A stretch of 64,000 nucleotides of DNA from Bacteroidaceae bacterium. GTDB lineage: Bacteria > Bacteroidota > Bacteroidia > Bacteroidales > Bacteroidaceae. Below, piece after piece: positions 39,583 to 48,478 of the stretch (position 1 is its first letter; each line of letters begins with the position of its first letter). A program made the position numbers and the translations under genes. Location of the stretch: contig JAGCFO010000032.1 of NCBI GenBank assembly GCA_017650105.1, positions 29,769 to 93,768 of the forward strand, written 5' to 3'. The notes under the pieces are model-generated. The model was given only the letters and a program-made list of their open reading frames with translations, was not told where the DNA came from and made no database searches.

Positions 39583-39675
39583 TATCGAGAAGGAAAAAAC
39601 TTTTTTCCCTTCTTCATATCACGATATTCCTTCTCCAAAAATTTTTTTTCTTTGAGAATAATTTGCTCTCAAAAA
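39583..39675 (+). repeat. 21-bp phased array, copy D, with flanking inverted repeats
   Basis: CCCTTCTTC ends at 39615 and CCTTCTCC at 39636, 21 bp apart, enclosing an ATCACGAT core. Upstream ATCGAGAAGG (39584-39593) is an inverted copy of the motif, and downstream TTTGAGA (39651-39657) pairs with TCTCAAA (39667-39673), so this copy could fold into two hairpins. Confidence 0.75.
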
Positions 39676-39749
39676 ATTGCATTGTTATCACCTTTGTTAT
39701 GCATACGCAGGCGTATGTGCGTATTCTTTATTAAAAAAAGGTGATTTTT

Positions 39750-39780
39750 TTTGTTTGAATTAAAAAAAGATATAACTTTG
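39750..39780 (+). promoter_or_regulatory. Promoter of coiled-coil lipoprotein
   Basis: TTTG (39750-39753) and TAACTTTG (39773-39780) are 19 bp apart. The leader to ATG 39904 is about 117 bases, long for this window, and may be a site of post-transcriptional control. Confidence 0.75.
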
Positions 39781-39903
39781 CAACCGATAAGTGGGCAAAG
39801 GGGCATTTTTGACATGAATGTCACTTGTTCACAGGAGATTAACGATTAGAGGAATTAATTGACAAAAAACATATAATTAACTTAATTAAATCTATTTGAA
39901 AAG

Positions 39904-42579
39904 ATGAAAAAGAAAATCGTAGGTTTATTAGCTTCTGTGGCTATGGTTTTTGCCACCGGAAGTATGTTTGTGTCTTGTAACGATTACGACGAGGATTTCT
40001 ATGCTGAAATCCGCAGCGAGTTGCAGAATCAGGACGCAACGTTGCGCGAGCTTCTGGCTTCGCAGGTAGATGCTCTTCAGGCACAGCTGAACGAGCTGAA
40101 AGCTGCTCAGGAAGAATGCAAGACCAACTGCACCAAGAGACAGGCTGAGCTTCAGGCTGCTATCGATGCTTTGACAAAGGCTCTTCAGGACAGCGACAGT
40201 GCTACAGAGCTGAGACTGAACGCTTTGGATCGTGAAATCGACGGACTGAAGACAGAGATTTCTTATCTTAAGTCTCAGGACGAACTGTTAGCTAAGTCAA
40301 TCGGTGTTCTTACCGAGGCTCTTAACGAAATCCGCGCTAAAGAAATCGAGAACTCTAACAGCATCTTCGTAATCAACAATCAGATTACGGAACTTTATCA
40401 GAAAGTTGCTGCTGCTCAGGCTCTTGCTCAGCAGGCTTACGATCAGGCTGTAAAAGCTGCCCAGCAGGCAGGCTTAAATGCAGATGAGATCAAGAATCTG
40501 AAAGACGCACAGACTCAGCTGAACGAGAAGTTCGAGTTGATGCAGAGCGCTTGGGACGAGAAGTTCCAGAAACTTACTGCTACCGCAGAGAACGCTCTCG
40601 CAATTGCAACTGCTAACCAAATTCAGATTACAAACCTGAAGGAAGAGGATGAGAAAATCAACAAAAAGTTGTCAGATCTTACCAAAACCGTTAACGAAAA
40701 CTCTTTAGCTATCACTCATCTTGGTCATCGTTGCGATGATTTGGAAAATGAGGTATCTGAGCTTGACAAGCAGCTTGATAACCTTACCGACCGCGTTGCT
40801 GAGTTAGAAGCTGCTGCTGCTAAGGTTCAGGGTCTGATTGACGCCGCTGTTGCTGCTCTGAACGAAGAACTCTCCAAGAAAATTGATGCTCTCAACAACC
40901 GTATCGACGGCGTTGAAAAGGAAATGAACGATTCCTTCGATGCTCTTGACTTGAGAGTTTCTGACCTTGAAGAGGCTTACAGCAATCTTGACACCAAGAT
41001 TAACAATGAGATTTCCAGACTGCAGACCGAGATCAACTCTCTAGTAAACAAACTGACCAACGCTCTTGGACAGTACATCTCTGGTATTGTTCTTCAGGCT
41101 TCAGAGAACATGGTTACCGGTTCTCTCAACACTCCATTCGGAATCAATTCTCAGGTACTTGCCCTCTTCTATGGTGAGGCTGCTACCAGTGACGTTGTAT
41201 TCCCCTGCTTCGACGAGTATGCTTGCTTGGTTGATGCAGAAATGGCTTTGACGGCTGAGGACGAGGAGATTCTTGGTGGATTCAACAGCATTCCCGGACA
41301 CTTCAAGGCTCCTATGGGTACGAAACTGATGAAAGATGGCGAAGGCAATGCCGGAACTCTTTATGTTACCGTTAACCCCAGCGATGTAGACTTTACCAAC
41401 ACTACCTTCGACCTTGTAAACAGCCTTGATGAGAAGTCGGCTATCACTCTTAGCCCTCTGGCTAAGTCTGACAAGCTGATCAAGTTCGGTTATACCCGTG
41501 CTGACAATGGTCTCTATGAGGCAAAGGCTACACTCAACGTAGACGATATCGATAAGGTTACGATGGACTTCGATGCTGAAAAGATTAGAGAAGTCGTAAA
41601 GAACGCTTTCAACAGTGATGAACCGTTCAACATCACTAACACTTACATGACGGTTTCTGACATCTTCGCTGATATCCTTGACGCTTCTGGTGTTCGTGCT
41701 ACATGGAACGATGGAATCAAGACACACAGCGTTTATTCACAGTATGGTGTTGCTGCTACAGCAATCAAGCCCTTCTCCTTCGCATTCTTGTATGGCCAGG
41801 AGGGTTACAAACTCCCGCACATCGATCCTCTGAGCGAACTTGATATGCATCTCGATGATATGGCTCTTGTTGAAATCGACGACGACCTCCAGCTCGTTTA
41901 CACTGTTGACGGTGTAACTTACACTTCCGATGCATTTGATGAGCTTATCGGACAGATCAACGAACGCATTGCTGCACGCTTCACCAACAAGATTAATAAG
42001 CTTGTTCAGGAGATTGGCGATCAGGCTAACAAGAACTTCAACAAGTATCTTGACCTCGTAAATGGTTACATTAAGAGAATCAACAACAACAACATCGTTA
42101 ATCGCATCTACGACATCTTTGAGAATCCCAACGATTATCTGCAGCCCTGTCTTGTATATGAGGCTGAGAGTGGCGTTTGCTGTCAGGTAAGTAACTCAAT
42201 GTATGTTCCTTCTCCATTCCTTCTTGAAGGAGAGGGTGAGCAGGCTGTCCGCCTTGTTCCTACTTCCTTCAATGCTGAGTTCCTTGCTCCTGCGTTCAAG
42301 AAGTTCATTGCAGTTACTAATGTATTCTCTTCCGATTACACACACAGCGCACAGAAGTATGTAATTGAGAATTCAGGTGACGACACCGATAAGCTTTGCG
42401 CTGAGGCTCTTGAACTTGCTAATGGCCAGGAGAACTTCAATTCAGTATTCGATGGACGTACAGATGTTGCTTTCGTAACTGATTCGAAGTATGCAGGACT
42501 TGTTTACGAAATCGCTTACAGCGCTCTTGACTATAGCGGTAGAGTAGCTGGACGTAAGTATTATGTCAAAGTTAAGTAA
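39904..42579 (+). CDS. Large coiled-coil lipoprotein of unknown function
   Basis: An 891-residue lipoprotein (lipobox MFVSC, Cys25). Residues about 35-385 are a nearly unbroken coiled coil of heptads rich in A, L, E, K, Q and N (for example LQAQLNELKAAQEECK, EVSELDKQLDNLTDRV), only briefly broken near 190. The remaining 500 residues are globular with many beta strands and no family I recognise. Codon choice is more uniform than in its neighbours, favouring a narrow set, as in highly expressed genes. A stalk-and-head design tethered by lipid suggests a surface fibre or spacer (inference). It has a strong promoter, a long leader and its own terminator. Confidence 0.8.
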   Translation: MKKKIVGLLASVAMVFATGSMFVSCNDYDEDFYAEIRSELQNQDATLRELLASQVDALQAQLNELKAAQEECKTNCTKRQAELQAAIDALTKALQDSDSATELRLNALDREIDGLKTEISYLKSQDELLAKSIGVLTEALNEIRAKEIENSNSIFVINNQITELYQKVAAAQALAQQAYDQAVKAAQQAGLNADEIKNLKDAQTQLNEKFELMQSAWDEKFQKLTATAENALAIATANQIQITNLKEEDEKINKKLSDLTKTVNENSLAITHLGHRCDDLENEVSELDKQLDNLTDRVAELEAAAAKVQGLIDAAVAALNEELSKKIDALNNRIDGVEKEMNDSFDALDLRVSDLEEAYSNLDTKINNEISRLQTEINSLVNKLTNALGQYISGIVLQASENMVTGSLNTPFGINSQVLALFYGEAATSDVVFPCFDEYACLVDAEMALTAEDEEILGGFNSIPGHFKAPMGTKLMKDGEGNAGTLYVTVNPSDVDFTNTTFDLVNSLDEKSAITLSPLAKSDKLIKFGYTRADNGLYEAKATLNVDDIDKVTMDFDAEKIREVVKNAFNSDEPFNITNTYMTVSDIFADILDASGVRATWNDGIKTHSVYSQYGVAATAIKPFSFAFLYGQEGYKLPHIDPLSELDMHLDDMALVEIDDDLQLVYTVDGVTYTSDAFDELIGQINERIAARFTNKINKLVQEIGDQANKNFNKYLDLVNGYIKRINNNNIVNRIYDIFENPNDYLQPCLVYEAESGVCCQVSNSMYVPSPFLLEGEGEQAVRLVPTSFNAEFLAPAFKKFIAVTNVFSSDYTHSAQKYVIENSGDDTDKLCAEALELANGQENFNSVFDGRTDVAFVTDSKYAGLVYEIAYSALDYSGRVAGRKYYVKVK

Positions 42580-42597
42580 TATTGATTTGTTAGTTCT

Positions 42598-42605
42598 TAA
42601 TTTTG
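42598..42605 (+). promoter_or_regulatory. Possible -7 element before the modular secreted protein
   Basis: TAATTTTG matches TAnnTTTG, but there is no TTTG 19-20 bp upstream. If used, transcription would begin just before the hairpin at 42618. Confidence 0.35.
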
Positions 42606-42617
42606 AATTATAAACTG

Positions 42618-42668
42618 CTCTGCCTGTTCTACCTCACAAGAGAGTAGGACAGGCAGAGTTCTTTTTCT
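42618..42668 (+). terminator. Strong terminator, 5' adjacent to next gene
   Basis: A perfect 15-bp stem (42618-42632 with 42644-42658) has an 11-base loop and is followed by TTCTTTTTC. It ends the coiled-coil lipoprotein mRNA, and its tail lies only 4-10 bases before ATG 42673. Confidence 0.88.
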
Positions 42669-42672
42669 TCAG

Positions 42673-45360
42673 ATGAAACGGATATTTACTTCTTTTCTTT
42701 TTCTCCTCTTTATTTCTCTCCCAATAATGGCCGAATTGAATGGAGACGGCTATTATCGTGTAAAAAACGTTGTCACCGGACGCTATATTTCTGTGATAGA
42801 TAATAGAGGACATATCGATATTGCCTCTACAACAGCAGACTTTGGTGCAATTCGCACTGTACGCTATTTTGAAAATGTCGTCTCTGATCCTTCGACGATT
42901 ATTTACTTCAAGAAAGTCAGTTCTGGGTATAATTTAACGTGTCAAGGGACTTCTACATATCAGATAATCGGATATTACATGAGACTTGATGTCTTTGACG
43001 ACGGTACATATAAGGCATACGGCGAGGCGCACGGGATGAGAGCTTATTTGGGAGATGAGAATATCCGTGACACTATTGCCACAGTCGTAAGTAACAATTC
43101 AAAGACGACCTTTTGGTATATTATTCCTGTTGACCAAGGAGAAGAGTCGTGTTTCGGAGTCCAGCCCGAGTTCGTTTCTAATGGTGATTATTGGGCAACT
43201 ATGTATGCCAGCTTTCCTTTTTCGGCCACATCTTCTAATATGAAAATATATGCTATTACAGAAGTTGACAGCAAATATGGAGTTGCTGTCTGGAATGAAA
43301 TAACCACGAGTGATATTCCTGCATCCACTCCTATAATTATTCGTTGCCCTTCTGCCGAGCCTTTAGGGAATAGATTAGACATACATACAAGTTCAACTCC
43401 AGCACTAAAAACGAATCTTCTCAAGGGAACTTATTTCTGCAACACGACTCTTGCGCACAGGAATGTTGTTGAAAATGATACCTCAACAATGCGTGTTCTG
43501 AGTACGGCTAACGATGGCTCCTTGTGTTTTGTCCGTTCTTCTTCTCCATATATGGCTGCGAATAAAGCTTATCTTCAGGTTCCCCCAGGAACGCCTTCCG
43601 AACTGAAGATTATGGATAAAGCTTCTTATGAAACATATGTGGTGCAGCAGAAGGAAAGAGAAGACTCAATACGGCATATTCAGGATTCTATCCATCACGT
43701 CCGTGACTCCATAGCTTCTATTGTTTCTGATGGCTATTATAGGATACGTTGTGTGGAAACAGGGAGATATATGTCTCTTCAAGATGATAAAGGTAGCGTT
43801 GATGGTGCATCAAACATCGCTGATTTAGCCGCAATTCGAACTATTAGCGATGTTAACTACATCGTTTCTGATCCTTCGACTGTCTTTTACATTTCCCGCT
43901 CAGATGACGGATATACACTTTACTCTCAGAATACCGATACCCGTCAATTGTTTGGTGAACCTATCCATTTTCATTGTGATACGTTGACATCAAATTGGAC
44001 GATTTGGGGCGTTTCTGATGGTTGGTCATGGAATCTATCTGATAGTTCCGATTCTGGAAGCGCGGGATTTGTCTGTGCTAATAATGTTGCTTCTACTTGG
44101 AAATTGTTACCAGTTACCATGATAGGAGGGCAGGATATTGCTGTTAATCCGTCTATTCAGATAGGTCGGACATATTATCAGACATATTGCGCTTCCTATT
44201 CTGCTGTTTTGACTGCAAAAAATAGTCAATCCTATTATCTAGGACTTGTAAGCACATCATATGGGGCTGTCGTTTGGCAAGCGTGCAACAATAAAGAACT
44301 ACCCGCATCTACTCCTCTTATCATACAATCCTCTTCTTCCTCAATAGTAACAAATAGGCTCTCGTTAACTACCTCTATCACTACTGTTCCTTTGAACAAT
44401 CAGTTGAAGAGCGTTTGGTATAATAGTTCTTTTGACGGGCATGTAAACAGAATAGCAAACGATACTGCAACTATTAGAGTTTTAGGGAAAGGATCAGACG
44501 GAACCCTATGCTTTATTCGTTCCCAAGAAGAATTTCTGCTTGCCAATAGCGCTTATATCTCAGTTCCTGCGGGTTCACCCGCTGAGCTGAAGGTGATGAA
44601 TATGGATGAATATGAGGATTGGGTTGCCTATACTGACTCCATCAATTCTGTTGTTCCATATTCATTGATAACTTACTATGTGGACGACGTTGTGTATATG
44701 GTTGATACCCTATTACACGGAGCCGTAATCAATCCTATTCCTGAGCCAACAAAAGAAGGCTATTCTTTTAGCGGATGGGAGGGTATTCCTTCTTCAATGC
44801 CGTCGTATGATATTGCAGTGTATGGAACGTTTGCCATTAATTCATACCATGTGACGTATATGATAGATGATGTCATATATTCAGATGAAGTTCTTGAATA
44901 TGGGAGTCAGATAATTCCTTTGGATTCAGTTTCAAAAGAAGGTTATACTTTCAGCGGTTGGAGTGAGATTCCTGATGTTGTACCAGCACACGATGTCATT
45001 ATCATTGGATCTTTCTCTATCAACAGCTATATCCTTACGTATTACCTTGACGGGGAGATATATAAGCAAGTTGAAGTAGTCTATGGCGCTACTATTGAAG
45101 CAGAAAAAGATCCTGAAAAAGAAGGTTATCTTTTCAGCGGATGGGAAGGTATTCCTGATACAATGCCTGCACAAGACGTTTCCGTATATGGTTCGTTCAT
45201 GATTAATGGAATTCCTTATATTATAAATAAGGATAGAAAGGTGAATGTATATAATGTATTGGGGCAAACGATACGTGTTGCTGTCGATGAATACAATGCC
45301 TTAGAAAACTTACCGACTGGAGTCTACATTGTTCAGGGACGAAAATACATAGTGCAGTAG
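42673..45360 (+). CDS. Secreted modular protein with duplicated module, three InlB-like repeats and a sorting-like C-terminus
   Basis: An 895-residue exported protein with signal MKRIFTSFLFLLFISLPIMA and no lipobox. Two homologous modules follow, at about 24-345 and 352-660: both start DGYYR(V/I)(K/R) and share VSDPST, DGSLCF/DGTLCF and VP(P/A)G(T/S)P(S/A)ELK. Then come three repeats of about 59 residues (666-843), each with YYVDD/YMIDD/YYLDG and KEGY(S/T/L)FSGWEGIP, as in Listeria-Bacteroides/InlB B-repeats. The end (VNVYNVLGQTIRV ... LPTGVYIVQGRKYIVQ) resembles Por-type sorting domains, so type IX secretion to the surface is possible. The function is unknown, with adhesion or glycan binding the best guess. 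Confidence 0.8.
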   Translation: MKRIFTSFLFLLFISLPIMAELNGDGYYRVKNVVTGRYISVIDNRGHIDIASTTADFGAIRTVRYFENVVSDPSTIIYFKKVSSGYNLTCQGTSTYQIIGYYMRLDVFDDGTYKAYGEAHGMRAYLGDENIRDTIATVVSNNSKTTFWYIIPVDQGEESCFGVQPEFVSNGDYWATMYASFPFSATSSNMKIYAITEVDSKYGVAVWNEITTSDIPASTPIIIRCPSAEPLGNRLDIHTSSTPALKTNLLKGTYFCNTTLAHRNVVENDTSTMRVLSTANDGSLCFVRSSSPYMAANKAYLQVPPGTPSELKIMDKASYETYVVQQKEREDSIRHIQDSIHHVRDSIASIVSDGYYRIRCVETGRYMSLQDDKGSVDGASNIADLAAIRTISDVNYIVSDPSTVFYISRSDDGYTLYSQNTDTRQLFGEPIHFHCDTLTSNWTIWGVSDGWSWNLSDSSDSGSAGFVCANNVASTWKLLPVTMIGGQDIAVNPSIQIGRTYYQTYCASYSAVLTAKNSQSYYLGLVSTSYGAVVWQACNNKELPASTPLIIQSSSSSIVTNRLSLTTSITTVPLNNQLKSVWYNSSFDGHVNRIANDTATIRVLGKGSDGTLCFIRSQEEFLLANSAYISVPAGSPAELKVMNMDEYEDWVAYTDSINSVVPYSLITYYVDDVVYMVDTLLHGAVINPIPEPTKEGYSFSGWEGIPSSMPSYDIAVYGTFAINSYHVTYMIDDVIYSDEVLEYGSQIIPLDSVSKEGYTFSGWSEIPDVVPAHDVIIIGSFSINSYILTYYLDGEIYKQVEVVYGATIEAEKDPEKEGYLFSGWEGIPDTMPAQDVSVYGSFMINGIPYIINKDRKVNVYNVLGQTIRVAVDEYNALENLPTGVYIVQGRKYIVQ

Positions 45361-45372
45361 TTACTCTAAAAC

Positions 45373-45412
45373 AAGAAAAAGCTTTGATTCACTTGAACCA
45401 AGGCTTTTTCTT
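45373..45412. terminator. Bidirectional terminator
   Basis: A 14-bp stem (AAGAAAAAGCTTTG with CAAGGCTTTTTCTT, one wobble) lies between convergent genes, with A and T tracts in the stem that serve both strands. Confidence 0.85.
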
Positions 45413-45425
45413 TGTAGCAGTTTTA

Positions 45426-46367
45426 TTAGAATAATTTGTGAGAAATTCTAAATGAGATAACGGGATAAGCATACATGCGTGAAAGTATGGAACAAGCCGA
45501 ATGGAGTCTGCCGTTCCACGAAGAAAGGTTATGCACGATATCTGTTCCGTCATGCATCACAATTGACGGTGTTTTGTAAAGCAACATTAATCCACAATCT
45601 ATAGAAAAGCGGAAATCGGAGTTGCCGGAAATAAGGTTGCCATCATATCCTGCTCCTGTATAAGGCTTAATGACGGGCACCTTTACCTTAGCTGTTACAG
45701 AAGCCTCTTCAGAAGGATATAAAGTATACTCTGTTCCATCGGAGAATGACCCAAGGGGCACCCCTAAACGCCCGTGATTGATAATCCTATCCTGGATACC
45801 GGGGCTATATATATCGATGTCGCCCATACTTATGAGCGGTTGCCCGTCAACAGCCTGGTCATAAAGATAATTATATATGTTGATGGCAGTTAGTGTCGAA
45901 GCATCGGCAGGGGCATTTGCCACTTTGGCAACGGTGCTAGGGCTTAGATACATTCCGGCAGTGAAATGCCAGTTTTTGTTTTCGAGAGGCTTAATGTCGC
46001 AAAGCACGCGAGCCGTTTTCCACGTAGGAGTAGCTATCATTGTTACTTTCTCATCCACGTTTAATCCCGTTGCGTTACGAAGGGTTTCTATCATTTTTTC
46101 AGTAGAAGATTCCTCGCTACCTGCAGCATCTGCGTTGTTATCTTCAAAACTGAAAGAAACCGGTATCTGGAAGTAGGGAAGTCCTACAAAACCAGCTCGG
46201 ATAGACAACATTTCGTTGATGGGCGTTGAAACATCAATACCGATTCCGTCACTTCCCAGGCTCACTCCTAAGTCCACTTTATAATTAGGTGCTTCGCTGA
46301 TTTGCGCGTTGCTGTTAATATGGGCAAAAAGTGTTGCCGCTACGATTAAAAAAGTAATTCGTTTCAT
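45426..46367 (-). CDS. Outer-membrane beta-barrel protein
   Basis: A 313-residue exported protein. The start at 46367 gives the signal MKRITFLIVAATLFAHINSNAQ; the 8 extra upstream residues are not needed. The mature chain has alternating strands (SIRAGFVGLPYFQIPVSFSF, WHFTAGMYLSP, VTAKVKVPVIKPYTGAGYDG) and ends with a typical barrel strand (PVISFRISHKLF). No substrate can be assigned. ATG 46367 lies one base after the tilS stop, so it should be coexpressed with tilS, probably only as a passenger. Confidence 0.75.
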   Translation of the reverse strand: MKRITFLIVAATLFAHINSNAQISEAPNYKVDLGVSLGSDGIGIDVSTPINEMLSIRAGFVGLPYFQIPVSFSFEDNNADAAGSEESSTEKMIETLRNATGLNVDEKVTMIATPTWKTARVLCDIKPLENKNWHFTAGMYLSPSTVAKVANAPADASTLTAINIYNYLYDQAVDGQPLISMGDIDIYSPGIQDRIINHGRLGVPLGSFSDGTEYTLYPSEEASVTAKVKVPVIKPYTGAGYDGNLISGNSDFRFSIDCGLMLLYKTPSIVMHDGTDIVHNLSSWNGRLHSACSILSRMYAYPVISFRISHKLF

Positions 46368-46368
46368 A

Positions 46369-47553
46369 TTATTGTTGTTTAATTGTTTCAAATACTATTA
46401 TCTCTGTTGCATCGTCATGAACTCTGAACCGTTCATCGCTTCGGATGTTGACGATCCATGCTATCTCGTTGCCGATGCAAAGTACCTGTTGCCGCTCTCT
46501 TTCTTGTCTGCTTAATTTGGCGTCAGTAAGGATATCGCTCACAAGTTTGCTCTTGCCGTTCATTCCGAAGGGATAAAATTTATCCCCTTGTTTCCAAGTT
46601 CGTAATGAAATAGGGAATTTGGCTTCCCGAATATCAAGGCAAAATGTGTTCTTCGCACGGGGCATTGTCTTTTTGTCGAAATGTTTTCGACTGACAACCA
46701 GCATTGTGTCTGAACTCCCGTTCCCAGAAGGAATGAGTGTTTGTTGATTTCTTTTTAGTGCTGTAATGAGATTGGATACTTGCGTTTCGTTGTATCCGTA
46801 CGGGTGCAGAAAACCATGAAGAATCGTGACGCTTGCCTCCTCTGAAGAGCGATTTTCCAGTAGGTCTTGAGTGCCTTGAAGATGATGGGCTGTGTGAATC
46901 ATATTATCAACAGCCGCGGGATTTATCTCCTCCATTATCGGGATAATTTGATTGCGCACTTTGTTGCGGGCAAACTCGTCGGACTCATTCGTGCTGTCGG
47001 TTACATAAGGTTGGTTGATTGAGCGAAGGAAATCCTCAATTTCTTGACGTTTCACTCCAAGCAGAGGGCGAACTATTTTTCCCATCAGAGGAGCAATGCC
47101 TGTTAGCCCAGATATTCCCGTTCCTCGGATGAGATTGAGAAGGATGGTTTCTGCGCTATCTTCCATATGATGGGCTACTGCAATGTAGTCGCATCCTTTT
47201 TCTTTCCTCAGTTTCTCGAAGGCTTCGTAACGCTGTTCACGTGCCGCCATCTCAATTGAGAGCGCATTCTTTCGGGCAAATTCCTTTGTGTCGAAGGATA
47301 TTACATCGCACGGGATGCTCAGCTGTTCGCAGAGGTTCGTCACGAATAATTCGTCTCGGTTGCTTTCTTCTCCTCTCAAATGAAAGTTGCAATGCACAAC
47401 GTGACACTCGTATCTCAGCATCAGCAAAATCCTCACTAAGGCAACGCTGTCGGCTCCTCCGCTCACGGCAACAAGCATGCGACTCTCATTAGTCGGGAGC
47501 CCGTTCTTGTTGATAAACTGCGATACTTTTTTTACAAGTTGTTCCATCCGCAA
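46369..47553 (-). CDS. tilS: tRNA(Ile)-lysidine synthase
   Basis: A 394-residue ATP-dependent enzyme that adds lysine to C34 of tRNA-Ile(CAU), needed to read AUA codons. The PP-loop VAVSGGADSVAL lies at about 27-38, followed by FHLRGEES, AVAHHMEDSAETILLNLIRGTG and RPLLGVKRQEIEDFL, all strongly conserved in TilS. The C-terminal TilS domain (FPISLRTWKQGDKFYPFGM, KLSRQERERQQVL) is present, so the protein is full length. The start may be the ATG at 47553 or at 47547 (MEQLVKK). Confidence 0.95.
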   Translation of the reverse strand: MRMEQLVKKVSQFINKNGLPTNESRMLVAVSGGADSVALVRILLMLRYECHVVHCNFHLRGEESNRDELFVTNLCEQLSIPCDVISFDTKEFARKNALSIEMAAREQRYEAFEKLRKEKGCDYIAVAHHMEDSAETILLNLIRGTGISGLTGIAPLMGKIVRPLLGVKRQEIEDFLRSINQPYVTDSTNESDEFARNKVRNQIIPIMEEINPAAVDNMIHTAHHLQGTQDLLENRSSEEASVTILHGFLHPYGYNETQVSNLITALKRNQQTLIPSGNGSSDTMLVVSRKHFDKKTMPRAKNTFCLDIREAKFPISLRTWKQGDKFYPFGMNGKSKLVSDILTDAKLSRQERERQQVLCIGNEIAWIVNIRSDERFRVHDDATEIIVFETIKQQ

Positions 47554-47739
47554 GTTGATGTAGAAGAGTTGTTCGTTTCTTGCCTTTTTCCTATGCTTTC
47601 TCGTGAGAGGGGAGTTGAGGTAAAAAAGTCCTTCAGCCTTCCCTCCCGCAATTTGAGCGCGAAGTTATGCTGAAAAAATAGATTTCGAGTGTTTTTTATC
47701 GTTTTTTATGGAATTATTGAAAAAAAACCTCTCCGAAGC

Positions 47740-47769
47740 TTTGCATTTAGAGATTTTGGAGTAACTTTG
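47740..47769 (+). promoter_or_regulatory. tRNA-Cys promoter
   Basis: TTTG (47740-47743) and TAACTTTG (47762-47769) are 18 bp apart, 20 bases before the mature tRNA 5' end. Confidence 0.75.
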
Positions 47770-47788
47770 CAACGCAAAAGCAAGGTTT

Positions 47789-47859
47789 GGTACCTTGGCC
47801 GAGTGGTTAGGCGCCGGTCTGCAAAACCGTTTACAGCAGTTCGATTCTGCTAGGTACCT
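47789..47859 (+). tRNA. tRNA-Cys (anticodon GCA)
   Basis: The acceptor GGTACCT pairs with AGGTACC. The anticodon loop CTGCAAA gives GCA. The T arm is CAGCAGTTCGATTCTGCT. The discriminator is T, and CCA is not encoded. Promoter and terminator flank it closely, so it is a single-gene unit. Confidence 0.95.
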
Positions 47860-47864
47860 CTCCT

Positions 47865-47897
47865 GAAGGACGTCGTTTCCGACGTCCTTCTTTTTTT
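47865..47897 (+). terminator. tRNA-Cys terminator
   Basis: A perfect 11-bp stem (GAAGGACGTCG with CGACGTCCTTC), loop TTTC, is followed by seven T. Confidence 0.92.
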
Positions 47898-47906
47898 GCA
47901 CTTTTG

Positions 47907-47937
47907 TTTGAGTATTTGATTTTTAGGTATATCTTTG
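47907..47937 (+). promoter_or_regulatory. yccF promoter
   Basis: TTTG (47907-47910) and TATCTTTG (47930-47937) are 19 bp apart, 22 bases before ATG 47960. Confidence 0.78.
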
Positions 47938-47959
47938 CCATTGAAAATAGTGTGTTGAT

Positions 47960-48328
47960 ATGAAAACTCTCGGAAACTTACTTTGGCTCGTGCTAGGCGG
48001 ACTTATTGTTGCGATAATATATTTTCTAGTCGGCTTGCTTTTCTGCATCACCATCATCGGCATACCATTTGGCTTGCAGCTATTCAAATTTGCCTCGTTT
48101 GCCCTTTGGCCTTTCGGCAGCAAGGTGGTTGACGGAAAAAGCACTACGGGATGTCTGCCGCTTGCATTCAATGTGCTTTGGATTGTCACAGGATGGTGGG
48201 AGATTGCTGCCGTTCACGCCATTTTCGGTGTCCTCTGCTGCATTACTATTATCGGCATACCTTTTGGACGACAACATTTCAAGATGGCTTGGTTGTCGTT
48301 GATGCCCTTCGGGAAAGAGATTAAGTAA
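47960..48328 (+). CDS. yccF: YccF domain inner-membrane protein
   Basis: A 122-residue membrane protein with three or four hydrophobic helices. It contains two copies of the YccF motif, CITIIGIPFGLQLFKFA near 29 and CITIIGIPFGRQHFKMA near 93, each followed by a PFG segment, as expected for the family. The function of YccF is not known. The gene is monocistronic, and the repeat array copy E lies directly downstream. Confidence 0.92.
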   Translation: MKTLGNLLWLVLGGLIVAIIYFLVGLLFCITIIGIPFGLQLFKFASFALWPFGSKVVDGKSTTGCLPLAFNVLWIVTGWWEIAAVHAIFGVLCCITIIGIPFGRQHFKMAWLSLMPFGKEIK

Positions 48329-48370
48329 GACTTTTTGTCGTTGAGGAATGATTCCTGCTCAATACTGAAT

Positions 48371-48466
48371 TATTCCTTCTTCATAATTATTTTTTCCTTC
48401 TCGATAGCGCGAGATTTGTTCTCCAAAAAATTATTTCCCTTCTCGATAATTTCTTATTGTTTCTCC
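48371..48466 (+). repeat. 21-bp phased array, copy E (longest regular copy)
   Basis: Five motifs, CCTTCTTC, CCTTCTCG, GTTCTCC, CCCTTCTCG and TTTCTCC, end at 48382, 48403, 48424, 48445 and 48466, all exactly 21 bp apart. The third unit has the GCGCGA core. It fills the space between yccF and the convergent peptidase gene. Confidence 0.9.
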
Positions 48467-48478
48467 AAAATTTGGGGA

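Larger units (their letters stand above)
39461..39903. other. Intergenic region between tRNA-Gly and coiled-coil lipoprotein
   Basis: About 440 bases with no gene. It contains the tRNA promoter (39484-39514), the array copy D (39583-39675), the promoter of the lipoprotein (39750-39780) and its long leader. The leader has a small palindrome GACATGAATGTC. Confidence 0.6.

Noticed and set aside
39492..39734. 80-residue plus-strand open frame
   Set aside because: It consists mainly of array copy D and promoter DNA, with no start signal and a composition of F/L/K repeats.
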